A stretch of 64,000 nt of DNA from DATMER01 sp031390755 (GCA_031390755.1 JANMTS010000035.1:62001-126000); one strand, 5' to 3'; positions 36,102-46,369 are shown, counted from the stretch's first letter. The notes: a model not told the origin generated them from the letters alone. Numbers and translations are program-made.

Positions 36102-37046
36102 ATGGGGCCGATGAACCGCCCCGCCACCCTCCGCAAATCGGGCGAGACGGAACGCCCGGCGGGCGCGAGCGGCTACTCGACGCGAGATGTGGCCGCTCTG
36201 CTCGGCATCTCCGTCGCCCAGGTCCGCTCCTATGTCCGCGAAGGCTTTCTCACCCCCGGACAGGGTGCGCGCGGCGAGCACCGGTTTTCCTTCCAGCATC
36301 TGATCCTCCTGCGCACGGCCAAGGGCCTGCTGGAGGCCCGCGTCCCTCACCGCCGCATCGTCCAGGCGCTGCGCAATCTCCGCGATCAGCTTCCCGAGGG
36401 GCGTCCGCTGACCGGCGTCCGCATCTCGGCCCAGGGGCACCATGTGGTGGTGCGCGACGGGCGCGAGGTGTGGAATCCCGAGTCGGGGCAGGCGCTGCTC
36501 GACTTCGAGGTGGCCGATCTCGCGCGCGAGGCGGCGTCGCTGGACGAGCAGCGGCTGCGCAAGCAGACCGCGCTCCGGGGGCCTACCGAGCTCGATACCG
36601 AACCCGATACCGAGCCGGAGTCGGCCCGCGGCTGGTTCGAGCGCGGCATGGAGCTGGAGGCCGAGGGCGCCCCCGAGGCCCAGGGCGCCGCCGAGGCGGA
36701 AGACGCGTATCGGCACGCTTTGGAGATGGACCCCGCCATGGCCGACGCCCGGCTGAACCTGGGCCGGCTGCTCCACGAGTCGGGCAAGGCGCTGGAGGCC
36801 GAGGCCCACTACCGGCGCGCTCTGGAGTCGCGGCCGGGCGATCCCACGGCTCTCTTCAACCTCGGCGTGGCGCTCCAGGATCTCGGCCGATCCGCCGAGG
36901 CCGCCGAGGCCTATGAAAAGGCGCTGGAGAATGCTCCCGACCTGGCCGACGCGCACTACAACCTGGCCGTGGTCTACGGGGATCTCGGACGCAAGCAGTC
37001 GGCGATCCGGCATCTCAAGACCTACCGCACGCTCGCCCGGGCCTGA
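36102..37046 (+). CDS. MerR-type HTH domain fused to TPR repeats
   Basis: A 314-residue protein. Residues about 20-90 form a MerR-like winged helix (GYSTRDVAALLGISVAQVRSYVREGFLTPGQGARGEHRFSFQHLILL). The middle (about 105-170) is a linker region with VVVRDGREVWNPESGQALLDF. The C-terminal third carries three TPRs (ADARLNLGRLLHESGKALEAEAHYRRALE, ALFNLGVALQDLGRSAEAAEAYEKALE, ADAHYNLAVVYGDLGRKQSAIRHLKTYR). GGGAG precedes ATG 36102; a second ATG lies at 36111. It follows ku by 19 bases and may be co-transcribed. Role unknown. Confidence 0.78.
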   Translation: MGPMNRPATLRKSGETERPAGASGYSTRDVAALLGISVAQVRSYVREGFLTPGQGARGEHRFSFQHLILLRTAKGLLEARVPHRRIVQALRNLRDQLPEGRPLTGVRISAQGHHVVVRDGREVWNPESGQALLDFEVADLAREAASLDEQRLRKQTALRGPTELDTEPDTEPESARGWFERGMELEAEGAPEAQGAAEAEDAYRHALEMDPAMADARLNLGRLLHESGKALEAEAHYRRALESRPGDPTALFNLGVALQDLGRSAEAAEAYEKALENAPDLADAHYNLAVVYGDLGRKQSAIRHLKTYRTLARA

Positions 37047-37087
37047 CCGGGCCCCCCGTTCCAGCTCCTGCGTTACACTACGCCGCC

Positions 37088-39283
37088 ATGAGACGACGAC
37101 TCCCCCTCCTGTTCCTGGCTCTGGCGTTTGCCTTCGATGGAAAGGTCTTCGGCGTGGAAGGAAAGTGGACTCCCCAGCAGGTGCTGGAGCTGGACCCGCA
37201 GTGGCTGCGGCAGCTCGGCCTCGAGATCCCGCCGGAGAGGCTCTGGGGCCGCGACGGCGCCGGCCTCCTGGAAGCGGCGGTGCAGCTCGGGGGCTGCTCG
37301 ACGGGCTTCGTCTCGGCCGACGGCCTGATGATCACGAATCATCACTGCGCGTTCGCGATCCTCCAGCAGCACTCGACGCCGGAGCGCGACCTCATCACCG
37401 ACGGCTTCCTCGCTCCCACCCGCGCCGAGGAGCTTCAGGGCCAGGGAGTGCGCGCCACTCTCCCCCACCTCTCCACGGATGTCACCAGGGAGATCGAGGC
37501 GGCGGCCAGCGTGGCGGGCTCGGACGACCTCGCGCGGTTCCGCGCCATCCAGCGCAAGTCCAAGGAGATGGTCGCGGCGTGCGAGAAGCAGCCGAACCGG
37601 CGGTGCCGGCTGGAGGTGTTCGACGACGGCGTGCAGTACGTGCTGTTCGAGAACCTGGAGTTTCCGGACGTGCGGCTGGTCTACGCGCCGCCGCGGGCCG
37701 TGGGCGAGTACGGCGGCGAAGTCGACAACTGGACCTGGCCGCGGCACACCGGCGACTTCGCACTGCTGCGGGTCTACGCCACGCCGGACGGCTCGCCGGC
37801 TGCGGCGTCGCCGGCCAACACCCCCTACCGGACGAAGCATTTCTTCCCGATCGCCCATGAGCCGGTCAAGCCCGGCGACTTCGTGATGGTGGCCGGCTAT
37901 CCGGGCGGGACCGTGCGCTCGCTGATCGAGCCCGAGATGCAGGAGCGCGGCGAGCGCTTCCATCCGGCGCGCGCCGCGCTGTACCGCGCCTGGATCGACA
38001 TCCTCGAAGCGGCGGCGGCGAAGGACGAAACGGCCCGCATCACCCTCGCCGACCGGACGAAGGGGCTGGCAAACCAGGAGAAGAACTCGCGCGGCCAGAT
38101 CGCGGGGTTCCAGCGCGGTCGAATCCTGGAGAAGAAACGGCAGTCGGAGCGCGAGGTGCTGGCCTGGGCCGCGTCGCGGCCCGGGTACGCCCCCGCGGTC
38201 GAGGCGCAGCGCGAGCTGTCCCGGCTGATGGAGGCCCGGATGGGAACCTGGGAGCGCGATTTCCTGCTGCAGCAGGCTGTACAGGGTCCGAAGCCTCTCC
38301 ACCTCGCGCACCAGATCGTGCGCTGGGCGCGGGAGAAGCAGAAGCCCGACCTGGAGCGCGAGCCGGATCTGATGGACCGCAGCCGCGACCGGATCGCCGA
38401 GAGACTGCGGCTCGACCAGAAGCGGATGTTCCTGCCCGCCGACCAGGAGCTGCTGGTCGACCTGCTGAGCCGCTTCGCCGCGCTTCCCGAAGGCTCGCGA
38501 TCCGCGGCCGTGGACGCCTTCCTGGGCTCCGACCGGTCGCCCGATGCGGTGCGCGCGCGGGCCGCCGGTCTCATGAACACCACCAAGGTCACGGACCTGG
38601 ACGAGCGCATGAAGATGTTCGAGGAGACGGAGGCGCAGCTTCGCGGCCGCCGCGATCCGCTGCTCGATCTCGTCTTCGGTCTGGACGTGGAGATGCTCGA
38701 CCACAAGGACCGGCAGGACCGCTACGCGGGCGCCAGCTCCCGGCTGCGGCCGGTGTGGATGCGCGCCGTCCAGGGGCATGCGGGCAAGCCCGTGGCTCCG
38801 GACGCCAACGGCACGCTGCGGGTGTCGTTCGCGCACGTCCAGGGCTACAGCCCGCGCGACGCGGTGAGCCTGGAGCCGCGGACGACGCTCTCGGGCGTCC
38901 TCGAAAAGCACACGGGGGAAGAGCCGTTCAACGCTCCCGAGAACCTCCGGAAGGCGGCTGCGGCCGCGCCGCGCAGCCGCTGGGCCGATCCGACGCTCAA
39001 GGACGTTCCGGTGGGATTCCTGGCGGATGCGGATACGACCGGCGGCAGCTCCGGCAGCCCGGTGGTCAACGGCAAGGGCGAGCTGGTGGGGGTGAACTTC
39101 GACCGCGTCTGGGAGAACGTCGCCAACGACTTCGGATACGTTCCCGAGGTGGCCCGGAACGTGAGCGTGGACGTCCGCTACATGCTCTGGATGCTCGACA
39201 CGCTCTACGGCGACGACGCGCGCGGCCTGCTCGGCGAGCTGGGCCTGGAGCGCTCCGGCGATCTCCTCCAACCGACGCGCTAA
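37088..39283 (+). CDS. S46-family dipeptidyl-peptidase (DPP7/DPP11-like)
   Basis: A 731-residue exported serine peptidase of family S46, which removes dipeptides from the N-terminus of peptides. A signal peptide (about 1-22) precedes KWTPQQVLELDPQWLRQLGLEIPPERLW. The chymotrypsin-like triad is recognisable: His in MITNHHCAF (residues 85-86), Asp in EVDNWTWPRHTGDFALLR, and Ser655 in TTGGSSGSPV. DPP7 and DPP11 differ at a specificity residue near the end that I cannot assign. TACACT lies eight bases before the ATG, perhaps the -10 element of a promoter with a very short leader. It converges on the CadC-like gene with a 4-base overlap. Confidence 0.92.
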   Translation: MRRRLPLLFLALAFAFDGKVFGVEGKWTPQQVLELDPQWLRQLGLEIPPERLWGRDGAGLLEAAVQLGGCSTGFVSADGLMITNHHCAFAILQQHSTPERDLITDGFLAPTRAEELQGQGVRATLPHLSTDVTREIEAAASVAGSDDLARFRAIQRKSKEMVAACEKQPNRRCRLEVFDDGVQYVLFENLEFPDVRLVYAPPRAVGEYGGEVDNWTWPRHTGDFALLRVYATPDGSPAAASPANTPYRTKHFFPIAHEPVKPGDFVMVAGYPGGTVRSLIEPEMQERGERFHPARAALYRAWIDILEAAAAKDETARITLADRTKGLANQEKNSRGQIAGFQRGRILEKKRQSEREVLAWAASRPGYAPAVEAQRELSRLMEARMGTWERDFLLQQAVQGPKPLHLAHQIVRWAREKQKPDLEREPDLMDRSRDRIAERLRLDQKRMFLPADQELLVDLLSRFAALPEGSRSAAVDAFLGSDRSPDAVRARAAGLMNTTKVTDLDERMKMFEETEAQLRGRRDPLLDLVFGLDVEMLDHKDRQDRYAGASSRLRPVWMRAVQGHAGKPVAPDANGTLRVSFAHVQGYSPRDAVSLEPRTTLSGVLEKHTGEEPFNAPENLRKAAAAAPRSRWADPTLKDVPVGFLADADTTGGSSGSPVVNGKGELVGVNFDRVWENVANDFGYVPEVARNVSVDVRYMLWMLDTLYGDDARGLLGELGLERSGDLLQPTR

Positions 39284-42200
39284 TCGGCCCGCTGACCGAC
39301 CCGCGGGCCGACCCGCGGACCAAAGGACCGCAGCACGCCGCCGGTGTCCAGAATCTGCCCGGCTTCGCGGGCCAGCCTCGCGAAGCCCCGCACGCGGGCT
39401 TCGTCGCGCGCCGCCGTCAGGGCATGCCGGCCGCCCGGCGCGTCGCCGCCGACGACGAGCAGCTCGCCGACCGCGAGCTGAGCTTCGAGCGCCGCGGCGA
39501 TCAGCCCGGCGGCGCGGGCGGCGGCGAGATTCTTCCGTAGCGCATCGAGCGAATCCCTCTTGAAACCTCTGGCCGCGTCCACCCGGGAAAGCCGGGCCGC
39601 GACCAGCAGCTTCAGCTCCAGGTCGGAGCTCTCCTTCGCCCTCGCCCGTGCGCGCTCGGCCGCGCTCTCCGCCTCGGGCAGCTGCCTTTGCCGCAGGCGG
39701 GCATCGGCGACGAGCGAGAGGGCGTCGGTCTCGGCGTCGCCCAGGCCCCGATCGCGGCACCAGGCGGCGACCGAAGCGGCCAGCAGCGCGGCATCCTCGA
39801 AGCGCCCCTCCGCCAGGGTCAGGCGAGCCAGGTCGAGCCGGATCTCCGTCGCCGCCAGGCTCGGCGTGCGGGCGGCGATGAGCGCCTGCTCCAGGAAGCG
39901 CCTCGCCTCCGGCAGATGGTCCTCGGCCGCGGCCAGGCGCCCTGCGCGGCGGCCAGATCCCCCCGCCGGTATTCGAGGTCGGCCAGCCCCGCGAGCGTGG
40001 CGGCGATGCCGAGGCGGTCGCCCAGCCGGCGGCGGATCTCCAGCGCCCGATCGAAGCGTTCCCGGGCGGCTCCGAGGTCGCCGAGGCGGACCAGGGCGCG
40101 GGCCGCTCCCCCCAGCACCAGCGCCTCCTCGACAGGGCCGCCGCCGCGCTGCAGCGCTGCGGCGGCCTCATGCCGGCCCAGCGCGCCGCGCAGATCTCCC
40201 TGGCTCTCGAGAACCAGGCCGATCTGGCTGAGAGCGATGGCTTCGTTGGACCGGTCGCCGGTCTCACGCCCGAGGGCCAGGGACTTGTCGAGCTGGACGC
40301 GGGCCGCCGAGAGATCGCCTCGCGCCCAGAGCGTGAGGCCGACGAGGCTGCGCACCCGGCCTTCCATCGTACGGTCGCCAAGGAGGAGATAGCCGTCGAG
40401 GGACTGGCGTTCGAGATCCAGGGCCTCGTCGAGCTCGCCGCGGGCGTAATGCAGGTCGCCGAGGATCCCGAGCTGGGCGGTGATGCCCACGCGCGTGCCG
40501 ATTCTCCGGGCGATGTCCAGGGCCTCGCGCTGAACCTGCTCGGCCTCGTCGAGGTTGCCCCGCCTCTGCAGCGCGACTCCGAGATTGGCTTGCGCCATCC
40601 CGACGATCATCGGGTCGTCGCCGGCCAGCGCCTGGGCCTCGCGAAAGGCCACAATCGCCTTGTCGACCGATCCCTGAGTCAGCAGGGCGTCTCCCTGGAA
40701 CACGAGCGCCTGGGCCACGATGAGGGTCTCGCCGGAGCGCCGGCCCTTGGCCAGAGCGGCCTCGGCGGCGCGCAGCTCGCCGGCAGGATCGGAAAGGCGG
40801 CGAGCGATGCGGCTTTCCAGCACGTCGATGCGCGGGTCCTCCCCCTCCGGAGGCGGCAGGCGGTGCAGGGCTCCGACCGCCTCCCGCGCGGCGCCCGTCT
40901 GCCCTCCGCGCATCAGACTGTGCGCGAGCTTGAGACCGTATTCGAGGTCGTCCGGGTAGAAGGTCCAGAGCGATCGGTAGGTTTCGACGGCCCGGGTCCA
41001 GTCGCCGCCGAGCTCGTGGAGGCGCGCCTGGATCACCAGCCGCTGCTCGCTCGGGAGGGAGCGCGCCAGCGCCACGGCCTGCCTGGCTTCCGCCAGCGCC
41101 TCGGCGTCATGGCCGAGCGTCCCATAAGCCTCGGAGAGGGCCGAGCGCAGCACGGCCGACTGCGGATCGGCCTCGACGCCCTGACGAAGCTGCTCCAGGG
41201 CGGTCGGCGCATCGCCGGCGCGCAGCCGCTTCAGGCCCTCGGTGTAGAAGCGCAGCGCGCCGGGATCCGCGGGTTGCAGGGCGCGCGCCGCCTGCGCCTG
41301 CTCGGGAGAGACCTGGCTGAGCCCCAGCGCCTGGCGCAGACGGGTGCCGACGTTGCCCACCAGCTCGAACAGCCCCGCTTCCGTCCCCACTTCGGCAAGC
41401 GACGCCACGATGTCCCCGCCCGGCGCCTCCATCACCCGCACGTCGAGGCGGATGCGCCGCTCCCCGGCCTCGTCGAGCACCAGGTAGGTTCCGGTCACCA
41501 GCAGGTCCGAGCCGAGGATCGAGCGGATGCGCTCCAGATCGCTCTCCTCCAGGATGCCGGACTGCGGAATCGCCAGGCGGGCGCGGGCCACGTTGCTCTG
41601 CGACACGATGCGCACCTGCGTGCCGGCCGACAGCTCGGTGGTGAGCATCTCGGCCAAGGCCGGCCCCAGCCACCGGGTCGCCGTGCCCGCAGACGTGCTG
41701 GCGGACGTGCTGGCGGAAAGATCGCGGAAACCCAGCACCGCCAGAGACAGCCGGCGCGGAGGGGCGAAGGAAGCAAGATCGTCCTTCACGGAGAGCGGTC
41801 CGCGCCTCAGGTAGTCCAGGTAGAAGGCCAGGCCCGCCACCGCGGCGAGGCCGACCAGGCCGAGGAGAACCCGCCGCACCACCCCGGCGCGCACGGGCCG
41901 CCTGCCGGCCGGGGTAGCCGGGGCGGCCAGGCCGGATGGAGAGGACGGCGGGGGGAGGGACGGAATCGGGAAAAGACCGGAGATCGCGCTGCCGTCCTCC
42001 GCCTCCTCGCTCACCTGCGCCGTGAAGCTGTACCCCTGGCCCGGGACCGTCACCACGTAGCGCCGGTCGCCGCTCCGGTCTCCCAGCGCCTTGCGCAGCG
42101 AGGAGATGTTCTGGGTGAGGTTGGCGTCCGAAACGTAGGAGGTCGCCCAGACGCGGCGGATCAGATCCTCCTTGGCCACCACCTCGCCGCGGCGCTCCAG

Positions 42201-42341
42201 CAGGACGAGGAGGATGGAAAAGGCCTTCGGCGTGATGACGACGGCCTCGCCATCGCGCAGCAGCACCCGGCGCACGGAATCGGCGCGGAACTCGTCGAAG
42301 CGATAGACGCGCTTCTCGGTGGGCGTGGCCGTAGTGCTCAT
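39280..42341 (-). pseudogene. CadC-like winged-helix/TPR membrane sensor, frameshifted near the C-terminus
   Basis: An OmpR/CadC-type winged helix (about 12-110: YRFDEFRADSVRRVLLRDGE, SILLVLLERRGEVVAKEDLIRRVW, YVVTVPGQGYSF) is followed by one membrane helix (about 168-185: LLGLVGLAAVAGLAFYL). Then comes a FlgO/TolB-N-like domain (LAVLGFRDLS, LGSDLLVTGTYLVLD) and many TPRs. Near 39935-39944 the frame is lost: the first frame ends ARPRPRT-like and stops at 39819, while the next frame continues with RLAAAEDHLPEARRFLEQAL and ends at 39280. The interval is one base short of a multiple of three. Repaired, about 1,020 residues, similar to the 984-residue paralogue just upstream. Confidence 0.82.
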
Positions 42342-42355
42342 GACAGAGAGGAACG

Positions 42356-45310
42356 TCAGCCGGGCGGGCTCCGTTGCGGGCTGGACGCCAGCGCCAGCCT
42401 GGGCGCCACGAAGCGGGCGAGGGCGCGATCCTCGCTCGCTTCGGTCAACATCCGGACCCGGGCCGCCGCCGCGAGCGCTTCGGCCTTCCGTCCCTGGCTC
42501 GCCAGCGCATGCGCCTCCGTCGCCTTCGAATCGGCCTCGCACCACGAGTTGCCGCGCTCCCGGCACCAGGCCGAAACCGGCTCCGCCAGGCCGGCGGCCC
42601 GCGCGTCGTCGCCCTCGGCGAGCGCCAACCGCGCCAGATCGCCGCGGATCAGCATGGCGCGCAGATGCTCTCCCGTCTCCTCGCTCTCGGCCAGCCCCTG
42701 CTCCAGCGAACGGCGCGACTCGGCCAGGGCGCCGGATGCCAGCTGGATGCAGGCCTCCACCTGGAGGCTCCAGGCGAGGAGCGACCGGGAGCCGGTCCCG
42801 CGGGCGATCTGAAGCTCCTCGGCGCTCGTCTTGCGGGCGCCGGCCAGATTTCCCTCCAGCACCTGGAGGTTCGCGAGGGAACCGAGCAGCCTGGCGACGG
42901 CGATCCGGTCGTTCGCCTTCCGCTTGAGGGCCAGCGCCTCCTCCAGGCGCCGCCGCGCGCCGGGCAGATCGCCGAGCCGGGCGGTGGCGTCGGCCCAGAC
43001 GGCGAGCGCCGAGCCGGCTTCGATCAGGTCTCCCCCCTTGAGCAAGCCGTACGAGCGCTCGGCCAGGCCGCTCGCCTCGTGCAGCTTGCCCTCCCAGACC
43101 AGCACCGCCGCCAGGTTGTGGAGAGCCCGGCCTTCCGCGTTGCGGTTGCCGATCTTCCGGCCGAGCGCCAGCGCGCCCTCGGCGCGGGACCGCGCGGCCG
43201 CCTGCTCGCCCTGGCTCAGCAGGACCGAGGCGATCGACGAGAGCACGCGCGACTCGAGGAACGGGTCCTGGATCGCGACCACCTCGGCGCGGGCGCGCTC
43301 CAGGTACGACAGGGCGCGGGGAAGGTCTCCCTTCTTCTGGTGCAGCAGACCGAGGTTTCCGAGCTGAGCCGCGATGCCGGTGAGGTTGCCCACCTTGCGC
43401 ACGAGGTCGAGGGTCTGGAGATGAAGCTTCTCCGCCCCGGCGAGGTCGCCCTGGAGGTAGAGGAGGATGCCGTGGTTGGCGAGGGCGCTCGCGAGGCCCC
43501 GGTCGTCGCCTTCCGCACGGTAGATCCCGCGGGCCTCCTCGAAGGCCCGGACCGCCTCGGCCGGCCGGCCCAGCACGGTGAGCGCCTGGCCGGCCACGAC
43601 GAGCGCCTGCCCCACCATCAGCCGCTCGCCGGAGGCCCGCCCCTTGGCCTCGGCGATGCGGGCGGCCCGCACCGCGCCCTCCTGGTCGGACAGCCGGAAG
43701 CGCGCCCGGGCTTCGGTCAAGTCGATCCGGGGATCCTGGCCGCTCGGCGGCGGAAGCTTGCGCAGCTCGGCGAGGGTGTCGAGCGCGTCCGCGCCGCGGC
43801 CTCCGGAGTAGAGGCTGGTGGCGAGCCTCAGCCCGTGCTCCAGGTCGTCCGGATGGAACGTCCAGAGGGTACGGTAGTCGTCGCCGGCCTGGCTCCACTG
43901 GCGGCTCGCCTCGTGGAAGCGGGCGCGGATGGCGAGGCGGTCCTCCCGCGGCAGGCCCTGGGACAGCTCGACCGCGCGGCGAGCCGCAGCCACGGCCCGG
44001 GCGTCGTAGCCGAGCGCCACCCAGGCCTGGGCCAGGGCGGACTGAATGGTGGCCGATTTCGGATCGGCCTCGGCAGCCTCCCGCAGCAGCTCGACCGCGC
44101 GGAGATAGGCGTTGGTGCGGAGCTGTTCGAGCCCTTCGGCGTAGAGCCGGGCCGCCTTCCGGTTCGCGGGCTGCAGCGAGCGCGTCACCCGTTCCTGCTC
44201 CGGCGACGGCTCCTGCAGTCCCAGGCTGTCGCGGAGCTTGCGCCCGGCGCGGCCGACGAGGTCGAACAGGTCCGCCTCGCGGCCGACCTCGCTCAGGGCG
44301 GCGACGACCTCCCCCCCGGGCATCCGGACGGCCCGCAGATCGACCTGGATGCGCTCGTCTTCGCCGGGCGCCCGGACGACCGCGTACGATCCGGTCACCA
44401 GGACATCGCTGCCGAGGATCGAGTGGAGGCGGCGCAGGGAATCCGCGTCGAGGGGAGCCGCATCCCGGGTGGCGCGCAGGGTGGCGCGCGCCCGGGCCGC
44501 AGTCTCTCCGGACACCACGCGGATGCGCCCGCCGGAGGCCAGCTCGGTGGTCATCATCTCGGCCAGCGCCGGGGAGAGCCAGGCCGAGCCCGCGTCGCCC
44601 TCCTGCCCCTCTCCCTGCCCCTCCTCTCTCTGCCCCTCTTCTTGCCCGTAATTGTCGAAGCCCAGGACGGCGATGGACAGGCGGGCCGAGCCGGCGCGCC
44701 CCGCGTCGCCGGCCGGGCGCAGGCGGGACAGGAGCCGTGGAAGGACGGCGGTGGTCGCCGCCAGCAGGGCGACCGCCAGACCCGCGGCGAGCCAGCGGCC
44801 GCGGTGGCCTCCGGCCTTCCCGGACGGCCCGCGGCGCTCGACCGTCTCGGACCCCTCGAACATGTCGGATATCTCGGACGTCTCGGAGAGGGGAAAGCAG
44901 CCGGACGAGCCGGACGGCTCGCCGGAGGAGGCCGCAAGCTCCACCTCGGCCTCGTCCTCCCCGACCGGCCAGACAGGGGTGACGAAGGAGTAGCCGTGTC
45001 CCGGAAAGGTGACCACGTAGCGATGATCGTTCGCCGTCTCCCCGAGCGCCTTGCGCAGCGCCGAGACGTTCTGGGTGAGGTTGGCCTCGGTGACGAACGT
45101 GTCGGGCCAGACCGCCTGCAACAGCTCGTCCTTGCCCACCACCTCTCCCCGCCTCTCGATCAGGATGAGGAGGATCGAGATCGCCTTGGGCGTGACGGCC
45201 ACCCGGACGCCCTCGCGAAACAGCCGGCGCCGCGAGCGGTCGACCAGGAAGGGGTCGAACCGGAGAAAGCGCGGCCCCTGCGTGGCCGGCGTGGAAGGAG
45301 GATCGGTCAT
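42356..45310 (-). CDS. CadC-like winged-helix/TPR membrane sensor
   Basis: A 984-residue sensor-regulator. A CadC-type DNA-binding winged helix (about 12-110: LRFDPFLVDRSRRRLF, LLILIERRGEVVGKDELLQAVWPDTFV, YVVTFPGHGYSF) is followed by an acidic Ser/Glu-rich linker and one membrane helix (about 178-197: WLAAGLAVALLAATTAVLP). A FlgO/TolB-N-like domain (IAVLGFDNYG, LGSDVLVTGSY) and about ten TPRs follow. CadC-type proteins bind promoters from the membrane. It is a tandem paralogue of the gene at 39280-42341, only 14 bases away. ATG 45310 is chosen over a longer in-frame start. Confidence 0.88.
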   Translation of the reverse strand: MTDPPSTPATQGPRFLRFDPFLVDRSRRRLFREGVRVAVTPKAISILLILIERRGEVVGKDELLQAVWPDTFVTEANLTQNVSALRKALGETANDHRYVVTFPGHGYSFVTPVWPVGEDEAEVELAASSGEPSGSSGCFPLSETSEISDMFEGSETVERRGPSGKAGGHRGRWLAAGLAVALLAATTAVLPRLLSRLRPAGDAGRAGSARLSIAVLGFDNYGQEEGQREEGQGEGQEGDAGSAWLSPALAEMMTTELASGGRIRVVSGETAARARATLRATRDAAPLDADSLRRLHSILGSDVLVTGSYAVVRAPGEDERIQVDLRAVRMPGGEVVAALSEVGREADLFDLVGRAGRKLRDSLGLQEPSPEQERVTRSLQPANRKAARLYAEGLEQLRTNAYLRAVELLREAAEADPKSATIQSALAQAWVALGYDARAVAAARRAVELSQGLPREDRLAIRARFHEASRQWSQAGDDYRTLWTFHPDDLEHGLRLATSLYSGGRGADALDTLAELRKLPPPSGQDPRIDLTEARARFRLSDQEGAVRAARIAEAKGRASGERLMVGQALVVAGQALTVLGRPAEAVRAFEEARGIYRAEGDDRGLASALANHGILLYLQGDLAGAEKLHLQTLDLVRKVGNLTGIAAQLGNLGLLHQKKGDLPRALSYLERARAEVVAIQDPFLESRVLSSIASVLLSQGEQAAARSRAEGALALGRKIGNRNAEGRALHNLAAVLVWEGKLHEASGLAERSYGLLKGGDLIEAGSALAVWADATARLGDLPGARRRLEEALALKRKANDRIAVARLLGSLANLQVLEGNLAGARKTSAEELQIARGTGSRSLLAWSLQVEACIQLASGALAESRRSLEQGLAESEETGEHLRAMLIRGDLARLALAEGDDARAAGLAEPVSAWCRERGNSWCEADSKATEAHALASQGRKAEALAAAARVRMLTEASEDRALARFVAPRLALASSPQRSPPG

Positions 45311-45628
45311 GCCTCGGGCACCTGCACGAAACGGGACGCTGGAACGACGGCTCACCCCGGAAGGAGATCCGGACGACGCGGTCCAGCCCTGGGAATTCGA
45401 TGGCCGATTCTACCCCTCTTTTAGGTTTTTTGAGGAAGTTTGAGCTGATCTGTGAGGACTCTTGAGACCCGGGAGCCTACTCTACCCAACAAGGCAGACG
45501 GACCTGCCCATCTTGAATTCTTTTGAAGGTTTGTACCGGAGGGGTTTCCAGCAGGTCTTTTCTTTTTTTGTCGTACTGTGAGTTTGAAAGAGCCCGGGGC
45601 AACCCGGGCTTCTTCTTTTATGGAGTGC
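45311..45628. other. AT-rich intergenic stretch between CadC-like gene and ppa
   Basis: About 318 bases without a supported gene. Bases 45410-45590 are far richer in A and T than the surroundings. On the minus strand TAGAAT (complement of 45407-45412) is a plausible -10 box for the CadC-like operon, without a convincing -35. The right end holds the terminator of ppa (45591-45620). Confidence 0.5.
45591..45620. terminator. Intrinsic terminator with GCAA loop
   Basis: A perfect 8-bp stem AGCCCGGG/CCCGGGCT closes a GCAA tetraloop. On the plus strand TTCTTCTTTT follows; on the minus strand CTTTC follows. It lies just past the ppa stop, so it most likely ends ppa transcription and may also stop plus-strand readthrough. 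Confidence 0.8.
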
Positions 45629-46369
45629 TTACGTCCGCAGGGCAGTCAGCAGGCGCTCCTGCAAGTCGGGATAGAGACGGCGATAGTCCTCCCGGCTGCG
45701 TTCAATGACTTCCAGGGCTTCCTCCCGGCCATAGACATGGGTGATCGCCACCTCGGCCGCGTCCGAATCCTCCGGCAGCCGCTTGTAGGTCAGGAAGTAG
45801 TGCTTCAGGCGTTCGACCTGGGGCGCGGGAACCTCGGACAGATCCTGGAGGTGCCCGAAGACGACGTCCCCCTTGAGCACCGCGATGATCTTGTCGTCCG
45901 CCTCGCCGCGGTCGATGAGCCGCAGCCCGCCGATCGGCACGGCCTGGAGCAGGATGTCGCCCCGCGAGAAGGCCTTCTCGGAGAGCACGCAGATGTCGAG
46001 CGGGTCGCCGTCGCCGCGCACGGTCTCCCTCCCGGTCCGGTCGCGGGAGAGGGCGGCCACCTGCTCGCCGCAGAAGGTCTGGGGGACGAAGCCGTAGAGG
46101 GTCGGGCAGACGTTGGAGTACTTCTGGGGCCGGTCGACCTTCAGGAAGCCGCTCGGCTTGTCGATCTCGTACTTGACCGTGTCGGTGGGGACGATCTCGA
46201 TGAAGGCGGTGACGATGGCCGGCGCGTCGGCGCCGATCTCGACGCCGTGCCAGGGATGGGGCTTGAACAGGAGCCGCAGCAGCTCCCAGGTCGGGTCGAG
46301 CGCCAAGGTCGTTGAGGTCGTTGAGGTCGTTGAGGTCGCTGAGGCCGTCGGGCGGGTCGGTTCGCTCAT
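45629..46369 (-). CDS. ppa: Inorganic pyrophosphatase (family I)
   Basis: A 246-residue soluble pyrophosphatase that hydrolyses PPi to phosphate. Family I features are VPTDTVKYEIDKPSGFLKVDRPQKYSN, the metal-binding GDGDPLDICVL, GGLRLIDRGEADDKIIAV and LKHYFLTYK. It is longer than the E. coli enzyme, with an N-terminal extension whose Thr/Ser tract (TSTTSTTSTT) is encoded by repeated GTTGAGGTC units on the plus strand. GDGDPLD places the active-site Asp near residues 119-124. An intrinsic terminator follows. Confidence 0.93.
   Translation of the reverse strand: MSEPTRPTASATSTTSTTSTTLALDPTWELLRLLFKPHPWHGVEIGADAPAIVTAFIEIVPTDTVKYEIDKPSGFLKVDRPQKYSNVCPTLYGFVPQTFCGEQVAALSRDRTGRETVRGDGDPLDICVLSEKAFSRGDILLQAVPIGGLRLIDRGEADDKIIAVLKGDVVFGHLQDLSEVPAPQVERLKHYFLTYKRLPEDSDAAEVAITHVYGREEALEVIERSREDYRRLYPDLQERLLTALRT

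Noticed and set aside
37073..40381. 1,102-codon minus-strand open frame opposite the S46 peptidase
   Set aside because: Shadow frame; the plus strand encodes the complete peptidase with its catalytic triad.
42374..45424. 1,016-codon plus-strand open frame opposite the second CadC-like gene
   Set aside because: Antisense shadow of a GC-rich gene with clear winged-helix and TPR motifs on the other strand; composition is Arg/Gly/Ala-rich with no domain.
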